Source: Chalciporus piperatus (Eukaryota > Basidiomycota > Agaricomycetes > Boletales > Boletaceae). From it: a stretch of 64,000 nt of DNA. The stretch covers positions 62,001 through 126,000 of the forward strand of contig JBBPTG010000056.1 of assembly GCA_038093975.1 (NCBI GenBank), written 5' to 3'. Both the position numbers and the translations under genes were made by a program. This document shows, piece by piece, positions 26,853 to 37,220 of the stretch. Within the stretch, counting starts at the first letter, position 1. The number at the start of each line of letters is the position of its first letter. Under the pieces are notes generated by a model that saw only the letters and a program-made list of their open reading frames with translations, was not told the DNA's origin and ran no database searches.

Positions 26853-27885
26853 CTAATCATACTCTTCCTCGTCGCCCTCGCCCTCGTCCTCGTTGGCCTC
26901 CTCCATCTTCTTTCGAAGATTTTCTTGTTGTTCCTCCATTGTGAATATCTGAAGTTCCGTCTCGCTGGTCAGAGAAGAGATCCTGCCTTCACAATATCCT
27001 CGGAAATAGGAAACATCAAACAGACGTGGCGAGACTGTTTTTTCATCTGCCTCGAGTTCCTGCAATTGGTGTATAAGTATCAGCACCCTTCACGTATTGG
27101 AATGAATACACTCACATATGGATCTTCCTCCTCGGGGTCTTCAAGGGGAGGCTAAAATTAAAGAATGAGTACGACCGACGCGCAGTGAAAAGGTCGGACT
27201 CACGGCCCCTTTGGCGTCTTTGAAGATTGGGAGGTTACTGGGAGGATTGACACGGTGGAACATTTTATCATTTTCACAAGTGATATGCACGTTCCATCCA
27301 TCTGAATATAAACAGGGCAGTGAGTATTTGAAGACATACGGGGTGCTGAGCCTACGTGCCATCGTATGTGTAGATAATACCGATCTCGGCATTTGAGCAT
27401 TCGCCATCGCTGACATTGTTTGCTTCGTCTAACGTCCAGATACTCTCCAACGCAAGTGCTTTGTCCTCCATCAACATGATCTTGTCGAATTCGTCCTTTC
27501 TGTCCCTGACTCTTTTTTGGACACGATAGATGGGTTGATCAGCCCGTTCGAAGCGGTTCCAGCTATCGATGGCCAAAGCGTCATTGAGCTCGTAGTCTTC
27601 CAGTGGTCTCTTCCGACCACAAGACTTGATAGTACCGGGTCGCTTTTTGTCTTTGTACTTGACGACGTTTGGGAAGACCTCAGCTGTGTGTATATGTGAA
27701 CCGCTCCAGCCGAACATGTACTGAATTAGTGTGTGGAGGTTGGCGAATGTGAAGGTGAGCGGGAGGCGGACGACACGGTGGACTCTGAATCGCGCTAGTT
27801 GAAAACGGAGCTGGATATAATCGGAGGTTTCCTGGGGGAGGGTCGTGTAAGGGTCCTCATTATGTGAGTGACTACTCTCTGGCAT
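26853..27885 (-). CDS. pRiA4b ORF-3-like domain protein
   Basis: The N-terminal part resembles the plasmid pRiA4b ORF-3-like family (Pfam family known mainly from bacteria and sporadic in fungi), whose biochemical role is not established. Visible family features are YIQLRFQLARFRVHRVVRLP and FTFANLHTLIQYMFGWSGSH, then HTAEVF at about residues 22-72. The middle has a basic segment (RVQKRVRDRKDEFDKIML) and a D/E-rich acidic tail (EDEGEGDEEEYD) at the stop. Introns of about 50 bp lie near 27302-27352, 27155-27203 and 27064-27114. The length is about 290 residues. The gene converges on CWF19, 225 bp away. The odd taxonomic spread of the domain makes ancient lateral transfer a reasonable hypothesis, but spliceosomal introns show it is well established here. 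Confidence 0.7.
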
Positions 27886-29771
27886 GTCGGAAGGTCAGTA
27901 CAAAGAGAAGTGAACAAGGCCACGCCACAGTCGCAAGTGAAATCGTGTTTATCGCTGTTGACGTCATGGCTTGACCATGATCAGTACCAGATCAGTACTT
28001 GAAGAAGCTCGGAAAATCATTACCATTTGTGAACACAAACTTAAGCACGATTTATAACAAGAAACACCCAAAGCGCGCGGCACGTCAAGGAACCGGAATG
28101 CGAAGTAATGAAACACTAGTCGCAACCCAAGTCAGACGAAGGCGGTTTCCATGCAATCTTCCCATGTTCGACAGGTTTGTCGCGTCCCACCCTGATGAAA
28201 GAATTCGTCAGCCTCTTCCACAGAATGCGGCCTGAGGAGATGGGTCGATAGAGTAGAATCGCTTCCACTGCCAGGAAGCTGCCGGAGAGCTTGCACCGCC
28301 CACCAATTGTTGAAAAGTTCTACACTGCGTCGCGCCCTTTCCCTAGTAGCCCAGCAGCTTCAAAGCGGGGCAAGCGGTCCACCCGGACGTCAAGGTCCAG
28401 ACATTCAAAAAGTAGAACTGGTCCCCATGCTATGAGGATTGCAGGGAGAAATAGGAGTTTGGTCTTCGTTTGCGAAGGAGGATGCCAGATTTGGGATGTC
28501 ACCGAATGTTGACTCGAGCTCAGGTAGGAAATGGCAATGATCCGCGAGAGAAAATTATGGATCTTTGCTGTATCTGAGGGAGATGGGACAGTTTTCAGGA
28601 AAGCGAACTCTTGAGAGAACCGGACTTTTGAAAGATCCTCCGTTTTGAGCCCGGTGAATTTGGGACGGACCCGTTCAAGCATGGTATGTGACACACTGGC
28701 ACGTAGCCGTGTGTTGTCCAAGTCTAAGAGGAAGACGGGTAGGTTGTAAACGTACCCTCTTTGATGCGAGTTGATAGGATGTCCTGCGTATTTCAAGCTA
28801 TGTTATTCTGGCTGGAGCATCGTGCATCAGGCTCTGACCCATATTGAAGGTTGAATGAATGTTGCCCTCGACAGGGGCTATCAACCAAATCGAGGTCCGC
28901 CCTCGAGACCCTGTCTTTGTCAACAACCTGCTGCAACGAACCCCTAGCTCTTCACTACGACTTTTCTCAAGTCAGATTTCGCCCGCTTCACCTCCAAGCA
29001 GTCCAAAGCGCCTCTCATGGAAGAGAACATGGCGTTGAGAGCTTGGCGCTGTGAAGTGGTCGGAACGCCGACGCGTCAGGTGGACAGTGTCTAATTTGCC
29101 ACTCGCGAAGACATCGGGAACAAACGAGATAGTGCAGAGCTTGCAGAACTACGATACACATACGTTCCTCCGGGAATTTGTAACACCCTCAGCCAAGCAA
29201 GCACAAGAGGTCGTCTTGATAGAGAGAATCGAGGCTTCTGAAGGAACGTATCATTCCGTGATCGCGCTTGCATCATTCCTCAATGCTCGTCCGCCGATAT
29301 CATTCCCAAGTTCGAGGTGGAACGTACCCTTCAACATGTCAGTTTAAGAGCTTGCCACCATCTTAGTTCATTTCCAGGATAACGAAGTCGGCATGTGCAA
29401 GATGTGAGTGTGCAGATTTGACTTGGTCGTTCGCATTCACTTGTTTGGCTGCGCTCGTCCCGGCCCTTCCACCAACTTCAAAGAAGTTCTCCGGGAACTC
29501 TTGTTTGGAGAGGCCGCAGCGTCTCATGAGGCAATGCTGGAGGGTGATGCTAAGCGTTTCGTAGACCAGTACCCGTGCTCGCGATACCCAATCCGCGCCA
29601 ACCTGGGTAAGCCATTTTTGTAGAGAATGTAAACGGATACTAATCAAGCTTTGACATCATGCAGCATCATTCGATCCAGTCGAAAAGGGGCGCAATGATG
29701 TTGAGCTCGTGTTAAAGTAAGTACAACAGTTTGCATATAGTCTTCCCATCTCTTGCCTCGCAGAAGGTTTA
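27886..29771. other. Gene-poor stretch with disconnected coding-like fragments
   Basis: About 1.9 kb without a recognisable intact gene. On the plus strand, a frame near 28970-29095 reads RFTSKQSKAPLMEENMALRA and stops; it is continued in another frame at 29094-29347 (LPLAKTSGTNEIVQSLQNYD, QAQEVVLIERIEASEG), with a further fragment near 29455-29610 (FKEVLRELLFGEAAASHEAM) and DPVEKGRNDVELVLK at 29670-29720. The joins do not all fit good splice sites, so this may be a decayed plus-strand gene or a poorly understood intron-rich one. A minus-strand frame at 28320-28796 has no family features. Confidence 0.35.
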
Positions 29772-30305
29772 TCACTTTGAGCGCAAACCTGATGAAAGAT
29801 CGGGTAGGAATTCTACTCTCCAGCACGTCTGCATCGCCCGTGGAGGGTGGAAAAGTTCCATCCACCGAGAGCAAGTTCCAGTCTGCTCCCCTCTATTCCA
29901 CCTGACACGGACGTCAAAGCATCGCAAAAGTGCTGTATGTGCGGTTTCCCACGTAACGAACGTAGCAGGAAGGACCAGAAGCTTGATCGCCAAGCCGTTG
30001 GCAGCAACGGCGATAGGTTCCTCGCGAATCAGTCCTCCGATGTCGTTGCTGCCGATGAAACAGTCCGGGAGAGATGGGTAGCCCACCGATCTGAGGGTCA
30101 GACCGGTTGATGGACTTCCGATCCAGTTGACCACCTCCGGGCTGTTTGAAAAATGAACGATCTCCTTGAAAAGCCTTGAGAATGCGCACTGCTCACCCTC
30201 TCCACGATTTGCAGCCCAACGCATCTGCTTGCTGATCTGGTACGTAGCAGGAGAAGAAGGGTTGAACTGCTGAAGGTCGTGGGGAAATGGAAGTGGCAGT
30301 TTCGA
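29772..30305 (-). pseudogene. Possible remnant of a HET-type (heterokaryon incompatibility) gene
   Basis: The minus-strand frame reads YQISKQMRWAANR and, without a gap, GEGEQCAFSRLFKEIV. In HET-domain proteins of fungi a WAA(x)R segment is followed about 20-25 residues later by YGEGxxAFxRL; here the segment between is missing. The sequence continues SNSPEVVNWIGSPSTG in the same frame. No start or complete domain upstream was found. I infer a degenerate or internally deleted HET-like gene; an unusual intron or a chance resemblance cannot be excluded. Confidence 0.28.
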
Positions 30306-30552
30306 CGCCCGCTAGAATTGCTGGGGACTGCTTGTCGCGCCATAGCATAATGTATCGAGCATCATTCATCTGTATTCAGGGGAGGGTAGATACAGTCGAA
30401 ATGTGATATTTCCTACTGATAGGGGAGATGCGAGCGCAAAGCACTGATGAACATGATAACACGGGCTTCCAGTAAGGCAACAAGGGGGCCAACACAAGCT
30501 AAAAGTACAACAGGAATGGGTATATGTTCAATCTTGGATGTTCAGTCTTGGA

Positions 30553-31098
30553 TCATGACCTTGTCCTTGATGATATATGATGACTTGATCGAGCTTCAAG
30601 CCCGATGTGCTCGCTCACCTTGTAGAACGCAACGTGATCTTTGATGTGAGCTGCCTTGCTCTTGGGGTCTGGGTAGTACCTGGATGGATCGTAAGAACCA
30701 GGCACGGGTTAGCAATTTAAAAACTTGCCATGCGACGTCCTTGGTGATGGTTCCGTTGACATCAGCGGAATAATACGAGGCAGTACTGCACACGATTCAG
30801 AGGTCATGGGATGGTAAGCGGGTGAACTCGGATCGGCCAATCATGTGCATTTACCCTTTCCAAGCACAGACGGTGCTAAGTATATGGTGACCGGGGCATC
30901 CAGGGCGAAAGCATCATCATCATCAGCTGGTCGAACTCTTGGTATGAAAAGCGTTCCGATGGGAAGTGCTTACGTCTTGGTCGAGTTGGTGAGATGAGTT
31001 TTGGTGACGGAGGTGGAAGGAAAGTAGTAATTTCCCTCGAGGATGACGGGGACTTGACAGTCAGCGAGGACTGTGTTGTTGAGGACGACACTGACCAT
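30553..31098 (-). CDS. DUF427 domain protein
   Basis: Small cytosolic protein of the DUF427 family (beta-rich fold, function unknown). The start at 31098 gives MVSVVLNNTVLADCQ, then EGNYYF. A splice at about 30977 to 30881 gives the family core STKTTVCAWKG, followed by TASYYSADVNG, KDVAWYYPDPK and HIKDHVAFYK. The third intron (30680-30728, 49 bp) uses a GC donor: splitting the tryptophan codon TG|G after GCATG gives W-YYPDP, exactly as the family requires, whereas a GT donor breaks the frame. The end is uncertain. AAG is followed by GTGAGC, a good donor, so a short last exon may exist nearer 30500; reading through instead stops at 30553. The protein is about 110 residues, normal for single-domain members. 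Confidence 0.72.
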
Positions 31099-31289
31099 GA
31101 CGGCGAGGACAGAGGGTCATTTTGTGTGGGTGTTTATCTGATATGGACCGGAGCAAGTCGGCAAGAGCCGGGAGGGATGGATGAAATTATGTATTAGACT
31201 ACAACTCAGCCTTGGTCCAACCTTACAGTGTAACCTCAAGATAGTATTCATCCCCCAACGCAGCGACCCCCGCTTTGCGGGGAAGAGCG

Positions 31290-32588
31290 ATGCCGAACGA
31301 CAAGAAGAAATGGACCGCAAACAGCATGATCGGTGAGCGACATCGACCCCCCTCACTCAGCTATCCTTACGCCCCTACCATCTCTAGCTGGCGCTGGAGG
31401 TGGTCTTGTCGCCAGTGTAGCCACCTGTCCACTCGATGTCGTCAAGACAAAATTACAGGCTCAGCGGGCAGTCCATGGTCAACCTGGCTATCAAGGCGTC
31501 CTTGGTCTGTCCCTATCCAACTTCATCTCCGAGTTCATCCTTCTTATTATTCTTCACACACACTCCGTTTCGTTAGATATCGTCAAGAATACCCTGAGAC
31601 ATGATGGAATTCGAGGCATGTACCGAGGTCTGGGACCCACCATCCTTGGGTATCTTCCTACTTGGGCTATATACTTTGCTGTCTATGATGGCATCAAGAC
31701 GCGCTTCGGAGAGCCTCCACTCGGTCAACCCGTCCAACCTGGCAGAATTTATCCTGCAGCCCAGGCGAAAGGCTATCAGCCTGTTATGCGCGACCACCCT
31801 TGGACGTTACACATTCTTTCCGCCATGATCGCCGGAGCAACCAGCACAACGTGTACAAACCCATTGTGGGTCATCAAGACTCGTTTCATGGTACGCCCCT
31901 CGTTCCTTCGTCATTGAAATAGTGTGTATCTCACACAGAAACATTCACCGTGGTCTCTCTATTAGACACAATCCCGACGAGAAGTGAGGTATAGACACAC
32001 CTTCGATGCCGCCCTCACTATTTATCGCACCGAAGGCATACGAGCATTTTACCGCGGACTACTACCCAGTTTGTTTGGCATAGCTCACGTTGCCGTTCAG
32101 TTCCCGCTGTACGAGCAACTCAAACTCTGGGCACGTGAGCAATATTATCTCTCTCTCGATCTATGACTGAGTGTATACTTAGAGGGTGATTCCCCCGGTC
32201 CCCTGCGCAGTGACACCATCCTTCTTTGTTCCGCCATAGCCAAAATGACGGCCTCGGTCGCCACATACCCACATGAGGTCGTACGTACACGGCTTCAAAC
32301 ACTCCGACTACCCATCGCGGAGGACATGTCGTCAGATGGAATGATCAAAACACACACCAAACGGAGCATCATATACATCACACGGAAGATTATCCAGAAA
32401 GAGGGCTGGTCGGGCCTGTATAAGGGGTTATCGGTCAACCTGTTTCGAACAGTTCCAAACAGTGCGGTGACTCTGTTATCGTAAGCATCTCCGTTCCTTG
32501 ATCCGCAAATTCATTGCCTCGAGTTAACGCAAACCTCGATCATTACAGATATGAACTGCTTATGCGGCACTTGTCGTCCCCAAGATAA
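31290..32588 (+). CDS. Mitochondrial carrier, NAD+/pyrimidine nucleotide type (Yia6/Rim2-like)
   Basis: Inner mitochondrial membrane transporter of the SLC25 family. Three repeats are visible with the carrier signature: CPLDVVKTKLQAQ, NPLWVIKTRFM and YPHEVVRTRLQT. The stretch TCTNPLWVIKTR and HVAVQFPLYEQLK are typical of the NAD+/FAD/pyrimidine nucleotide branch (Yia6, Flx1, Rim2). The start at 31290 gives MPNDKKKWTANSMI, and a 57 bp intron (31334-31390) joins it to AGAGGGLVASVATCPLD. A further four introns follow (about 31502-31577, 31891-31969, 32134-32182, 32480-32549). The stop is at 32588 after RHLSSPR. The length is about 320 residues. The substrate is inferred from subfamily residues: NAD+ transport is the most likely, with folate or pyrimidine nucleotides as alternatives. 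Confidence 0.82.
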
Positions 32589-33937
32589 TATTCACGAGTT
32601 TGACTGACCATTGGTACACTCAATACCTCCTGCGAAGACACTATACATGGCATTCGCCCATCTAGACGAAGTCGCGACGTAATTCCCTTGCTGTACAGTA
32701 TTCGGGATCACTATCTCTTACATTATTCTATTTCTTGCAATCGCAATCACCATCAATTGCATCATACACTCGTGGGTCGCACGTTTCACTGCCTTTCGAA
32801 GTCTTGTTAATTACGGATGGTTTACCTCTTGCGATATGGGGCTTGATTCTGATGCCACGTTTGAATGGGGGTTAGGAGGCAATACGAGGGTAAGTATATG
32901 ATGGGAGTTGTCCCGCGTTCATGCACCTATCTTTGCCCCGGAGTGCAAGTTTCTCAGTGTGTTCGTCATCACTCTTGTCCCTCACTCTGCGCGCCTTGGA
33001 GCTTGAGAACTGAGATCTTGAGAGGTCATACTTTGTCACGCTGATCCAAAGTGTATATAGCCCCAGAGTCAACAGACACCCATTTCACAGGAGGGTTATA
33101 TTTGACGCTCACGGCAACGGTAATGACCCTTGTAATAACGAACACACGTATGATTTGCACTTAAAGTTCTAATCCCAGCGTATGTACAGACATCTGAATC
33201 CGACTGTCATACCAACCATTGTCCATCACGAGTTCGTCATCGTCATTATTAGAGAACAGAAAAACTATGGTATATCCCTGACTCGCGTAAGTACGCGGAA
33301 ACAAAGAAGCCAAAAAAGAAGAAGAAAAAAAGTCAAGGTACTCAGGAGAAAAGGTTCATCGGCGTCCCAGGAAAAGCCGTCCGTCCAGCGCAGGTTTCCA
33401 CATGCAATACATACTAAGTTTGATTTGATTTGTCGGTGTGTAGGTAAGTAAAAGTGAGCGTGGGTGACCCCCACTGATGGGTGCCATTTCGAATAACGGC
33501 GTGCGCATGCTACACTGGCGGCATGGGGGAGCGAGACGGACATCAAACGTTCGGCAAGGTATAGAACAGGCATGATTGCACGTCTTCCTGCAAAGCCCGG
33601 CGAGGACGGGTTAGAAAAGTCGGAGGTGGTTGTTTGAATGCGAAAGGGACGTGGTCCGTATAGGAAAGAGCAAGGGAATTACCGAATAGCGGGGCGAATG
33701 GTAAAAGGGCAGCTACGAACAAATGGCTGGCCGGCGAAGGGATGTAAAATGGCAGCTGAGTAAATATACGGGTCAGAATGCGAGAAGCAAAGAAGACATG
33801 CAACAAGCACTCCACGCCATGAGGAACGACACAAGGAGCTGCAACACAGAGCAAAGGTATCCGAAAGATATTTCAACCACAATGAGAACCGAGCTGCAAA
33901 TAAAATAAAAAGTAAACGCGTACAAGGAATCCCGATG
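32589..33937. other. Intergenic region, 1.35 kb, no gene recognised
   Basis: Lies between the carrier and surface-protein stop codons (convergent). It includes an A-rich purine block (33295-33345, with AAAAAAGAAGAAGAAAAAAAG). Antisense frames at 33543-33966 are hydrophobic but have no start context or partner exons. I see no tRNA or structured RNA. It probably holds long 3' UTRs. Confidence 0.4.
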
Positions 33938-35365
33938 CTAGTGATGTTGGAAGGTATCACCAGCATCGCTTAGGGTTTCCACTCTAACTCCTCTTGACGA
34001 GCCAACACTCCGAATATCCCTGCCTTCTTCAGCCAATTCGCGGTTTATGAGGGCGTCATCTTTCCTGTCTTCGGGGTCCTCCGCCGTTGCGCTAGCAAAA
34101 TCAGGCTTTCGTAACGCCTTCCTGAATGCATCCGCCATGATCGCTGCATCAGCGCCCGAGAAAGGTCCTTGATCTCCGGCAGAATGTGCTCTCGAAGTGT
34201 CCGAAACTCCGTCGGGAGACACGATCGAAGAAGCTCTGTGAAGCTCTGAAGAAGTTCGGGGTCCGCCGCCAACTGCGGCACTGGCCAGTAGTGGTAGTTG
34301 CGGTGAACCCAGGTTCTGCGCGTTTGCCATCATCGGCGATGAAGAACCCATAGATCCACGGTTTGTAAGTCGCTCGCGCTGTCGTAGGCGTCGCAAGATC
34401 AACCAGGTCAGAACACCTCCCGCGACGATGGCAAGGAAGCCTAGAACCACTATGACCGCGATGGCCCAGTGCGGGAAAAGTGAGCCAGAAGCTACTTGCT
34501 GGATACTACCGGACGGGGATGGTGAAGACGACAGGGCAGAAATGGACGAAACAGATGCTACCGACACGGATGCAGCCGAAGCGGTGGAGAGAGCTGAGAG
34601 GGTCGATTGCGCGGAAAGTGTTGAAAGAGACGATACTGACATCGATGAAGCCACAGAGTCCAGATACGTTGTTTCTGGTCGTCAAATGATCAGAAGAAGA
34701 AAAGCTTATCAAAAAGGAAGCCGACGTACGGACTGCAAAGAAAGTGGGATTCGTGGTTTGGGAGCCATCGAGCCCATTCTGGTTTGTTACAATCCAATAA
34801 AACGGATAAGTTTTGTTCTCGCCAGGCTGCCATGATGAACCGACGGTCCCAAACCAAGTATCATCGACGGGTACGTTGACTTGGCCAGCTACACCAGTAG
34901 GGTTCTGGTAATTCAGGACGCTGTGAATTGGCTGCTGAGTGTCCGCGTTAAAAAGGTATATATCGACCAGATTGAATTGGGTGAGTTGGGGTCTTCGACT
35001 GTTCCCTGAGAGACGGTGGGTACATTTAAGGTATGGGCGCACGACCGAACTTACAAACGATAGCTGCATATTGGTGTTGGTACACTAGATCGCCAGCAGT
35101 TGGATAGCATGTAACATCATCGTTGTTGGCAAAGACTTGACAGTTGGATTTGGCTTGTGCTAGAAGGCCGCCAAACGAATGATGTCAGAGCACTGCGACA
35201 AAGAGTAGGCATGGTCCCTACCAACTGTAGCGCTATCCGAGATTTGCCTGCGTACCACATATGAAGTAGGAAGGGGTGATGGCACTGGTGACCTCTTCTT
35301 TGATCTCCCGTGTGATATTGTTGGTGAGGCCGTTTGTGCAGGCCAGGGCGAGTGGTCGGATGGAC
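33938..35365 (-). CDS. Single-pass surface membrane protein with Ser-rich stalk (5' end unresolved)
   Basis: Unnamed fungal membrane protein. The resolved exons encode an extracellular region beginning RSIRPLALACTNGLTNNITR and SYFICAQAKSNCQVFANNDD, with ATCYP-like cysteines. After an intron (about 35007-35056) come WNSRRPQLTQFNLVDIYLFN and PFYWIVTNQNGLDG, a beta-sandwich-like ectodomain. Another intron precedes a Ser/Ala-rich stalk (SMSVSSLSTLSAQSTLSALS). One transmembrane helix follows (WAIAVIVVLGFLAIVAGGVL) with a basic stop-transfer (RRLRQRE). The cytoplasmic tail of about 160 residues is polar. The exon starting near 35365 lacks a start, so a signal-peptide exon must lie upstream, in or near the CGA-repeat region at 35400-35720, but I could not place it. 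A role as a wall-stress or surface sensor is possible by analogy only. Confidence 0.7.
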
Positions 35366-35570
35366 CTGGAGACATTTGAAGGGATCGAAAGAAAGATATA
35401 ATAGAAGATTTAGGAGAACAACGTCTAGAGTTCAACGGACACAGTGGCGAGAGGATGAGGGAAAGCGAACTGAGAGGGTAAGAGATATATGGTGGTTGTG
35501 AATTCGCGGAGAATCCTGGCGAGGATCAACCAAGGCAAAGTGGGGGATGGCTCCTTGGCAACGTCCTACA

Positions 35571-35614
35571 CGACGACGACGACGGTCTTGGGGACGACAG
35601 CGACGACGACAACG
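35571..35614. repeat. CGA trinucleotide-rich repeat
   Basis: Interrupted ACGACGACG array (minus strand TCGTCGTCG). If read on the minus strand it would encode a Ser-rich run or an Arg-rich run depending on frame. It sits in the unresolved 5' region of the surface-protein gene. Confidence 0.55.
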
Positions 35615-36383
35615 AGGATGGGGCGCCGAGCAGGAAGGGACGGAGAGCGACGAGGACAGTTGACAGCGTTGCAAAACAGAAACCCAGGATTCTCCCAAAG
35701 ACCCCGGTCACCTCGCTTAGCTAATAGCCTCAACAATCAATTATCTATGTCATATGATCCATCTCATTTCTCATCCCAACACTCATCTATGAGTCGCACT
35801 GCAGCGTATTCGTTGCCTTGCAGCCTGGCCTGTGCTCATTGACATCACTCGAAGTTAATATTGAGGTGCCGGCTGCGGAGGGGTTGGATTCGACGATACG
35901 CACGGATACGCTCACCAGAATTGATGCAACTCGCGGTTGTAAAACTCATCATCCTGAAATCACAGGGGAATAATGAGCGACAGATTACTTGCACGGACAC
36001 ATGGGAACAGCCGTCAAAGTATCTGGGGACCTTTCCGAGGTTCAAAGATAGCCAGCGAACTACTTTGATTGCGTATCTGCCAGCAGGTTGCGAGCTGTTT
36101 TCGGCGTTCGGTGCGGCCATAGAATCATTTATAGAATGCCGACCGCACGCTAAAATGAGGTCAATGAAGTCTGAACCAACTGTTCATCTAGCTGTGCGTT
36201 GTGCTGGGGCTTGAAGCTTGATCTGCCGTAAAATTAGATCGCTGTCTGACCCAAGCGTATAGGCCCTCTGTCTCAGTACTTAGAAGCGCTGACCGGCCAA
36301 CTTACACTCTGTGGCGAACGGAAGAAGCTCAATGCATGTACCCGCACAACGTTGCAAGATTGCAGCCCATATTGAAGTACTCA

Positions 36384-36409
36384 TAGTGGAGGGTGAACGA
36401 CTGTCTTCA
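36384..36409. repeat. 26 bp dispersed repeat, copy B
   Basis: Exact direct copy of the 26 bp sequence at 23602-23627, 12.8 kb away, located in intergenic DNA without a nearby gene start. Confidence 0.6.
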
Positions 36410-37220
36410 TCACGACTCTTTGGTTTGTCTAGGGGAGACTAACTTGCCTCCGAATTATGCCTTGGGCGATATTTGACGTAAAAGACTCGTAGTCCGCAAC
36501 TTGTCCTGAACACAAGGAAACGAACGGTGGAAACTCGCGGATAGGGGATGCCTACGTGGGACGCCTTCACTCATGCACATTGAGCTCACTGAAGAACACA
36601 TGTATCCTTACCTTTGTGAACCAGGAAATCTGTGACCAGGCCCAACGAAGATGACGTGCAGGCTTGGTTTTCCCGGCGGAAGAATGAGAATCCAAATCCA
36701 GTGCTCGAGATCGCACCTAGGTGGGCCAGAGGTGGGCCTAGGCGGGCCAAGATATTGGCAAAAAAAATGACCGATTCGTCTGTCAGGTGGCAGTTGACTG
36801 GATGTAAGGAGTTGACTTCAAGCAAGGAACCTTTCGTATTGGGATCCAGCTGGCTCAGCAAGGCTCGCCTCGTTGTTTTGTTCACGTAAAAGTTCCAGTC
36901 GTCCCAAGTCGGTCCACTACGCCTGAACTCAGCGGTGGTCGCAATCTAGCACACCAACTGACATTATAGATGGTGCACCGCACCGAGAGGAGGGATAATG
37001 AATGCGAAGGAGATATAAATGAATTTTACGAGTCGAAACCAACTGTCGTTCCAAATCCAGTTCCGTCAACCAACGAACATTCGTACGGAGTGCCATGAAG
37101 TTGACAGGCCAGTGCTACTAGGCCTGCCATCCGCCACTAAACCCGTTGGACAACAACAGCCTCGACGCGAATCGACGCCAGCCATCTCCCTCGATCCCGC
37201 TGTCAACCCTGTGGTTCGCG

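Larger units (their letters stand above)
35366..37220. other. Divergent region between surface protein and EOS1-like gene
   Basis: About 1.85 kb. It should contain the missing first exon(s) of the minus-strand surface protein and the EOS1 promoter. A CGA-rich repeat lies at 35571-35614. A 26 bp repeat shared with 23602-23627 lies at 36384-36409. Open frames at 35861-36214 (plus) and 36586-36885 (minus) have no recognisable features or splice partners. TATA-like GATATAAATG lies near 37012. Confidence 0.4.

Noticed and set aside
28320..28796. 158-residue minus-strand frame
   Set aside because: No recognisable domain, compositional bias typical of random frames, and no convincing start or partners.
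33543..33966. Hydrophobic minus-strand frames suggesting a membrane protein
   Set aside because: No start context, splice structure or homologue pattern; located in the 3' flank of the surface-protein gene.
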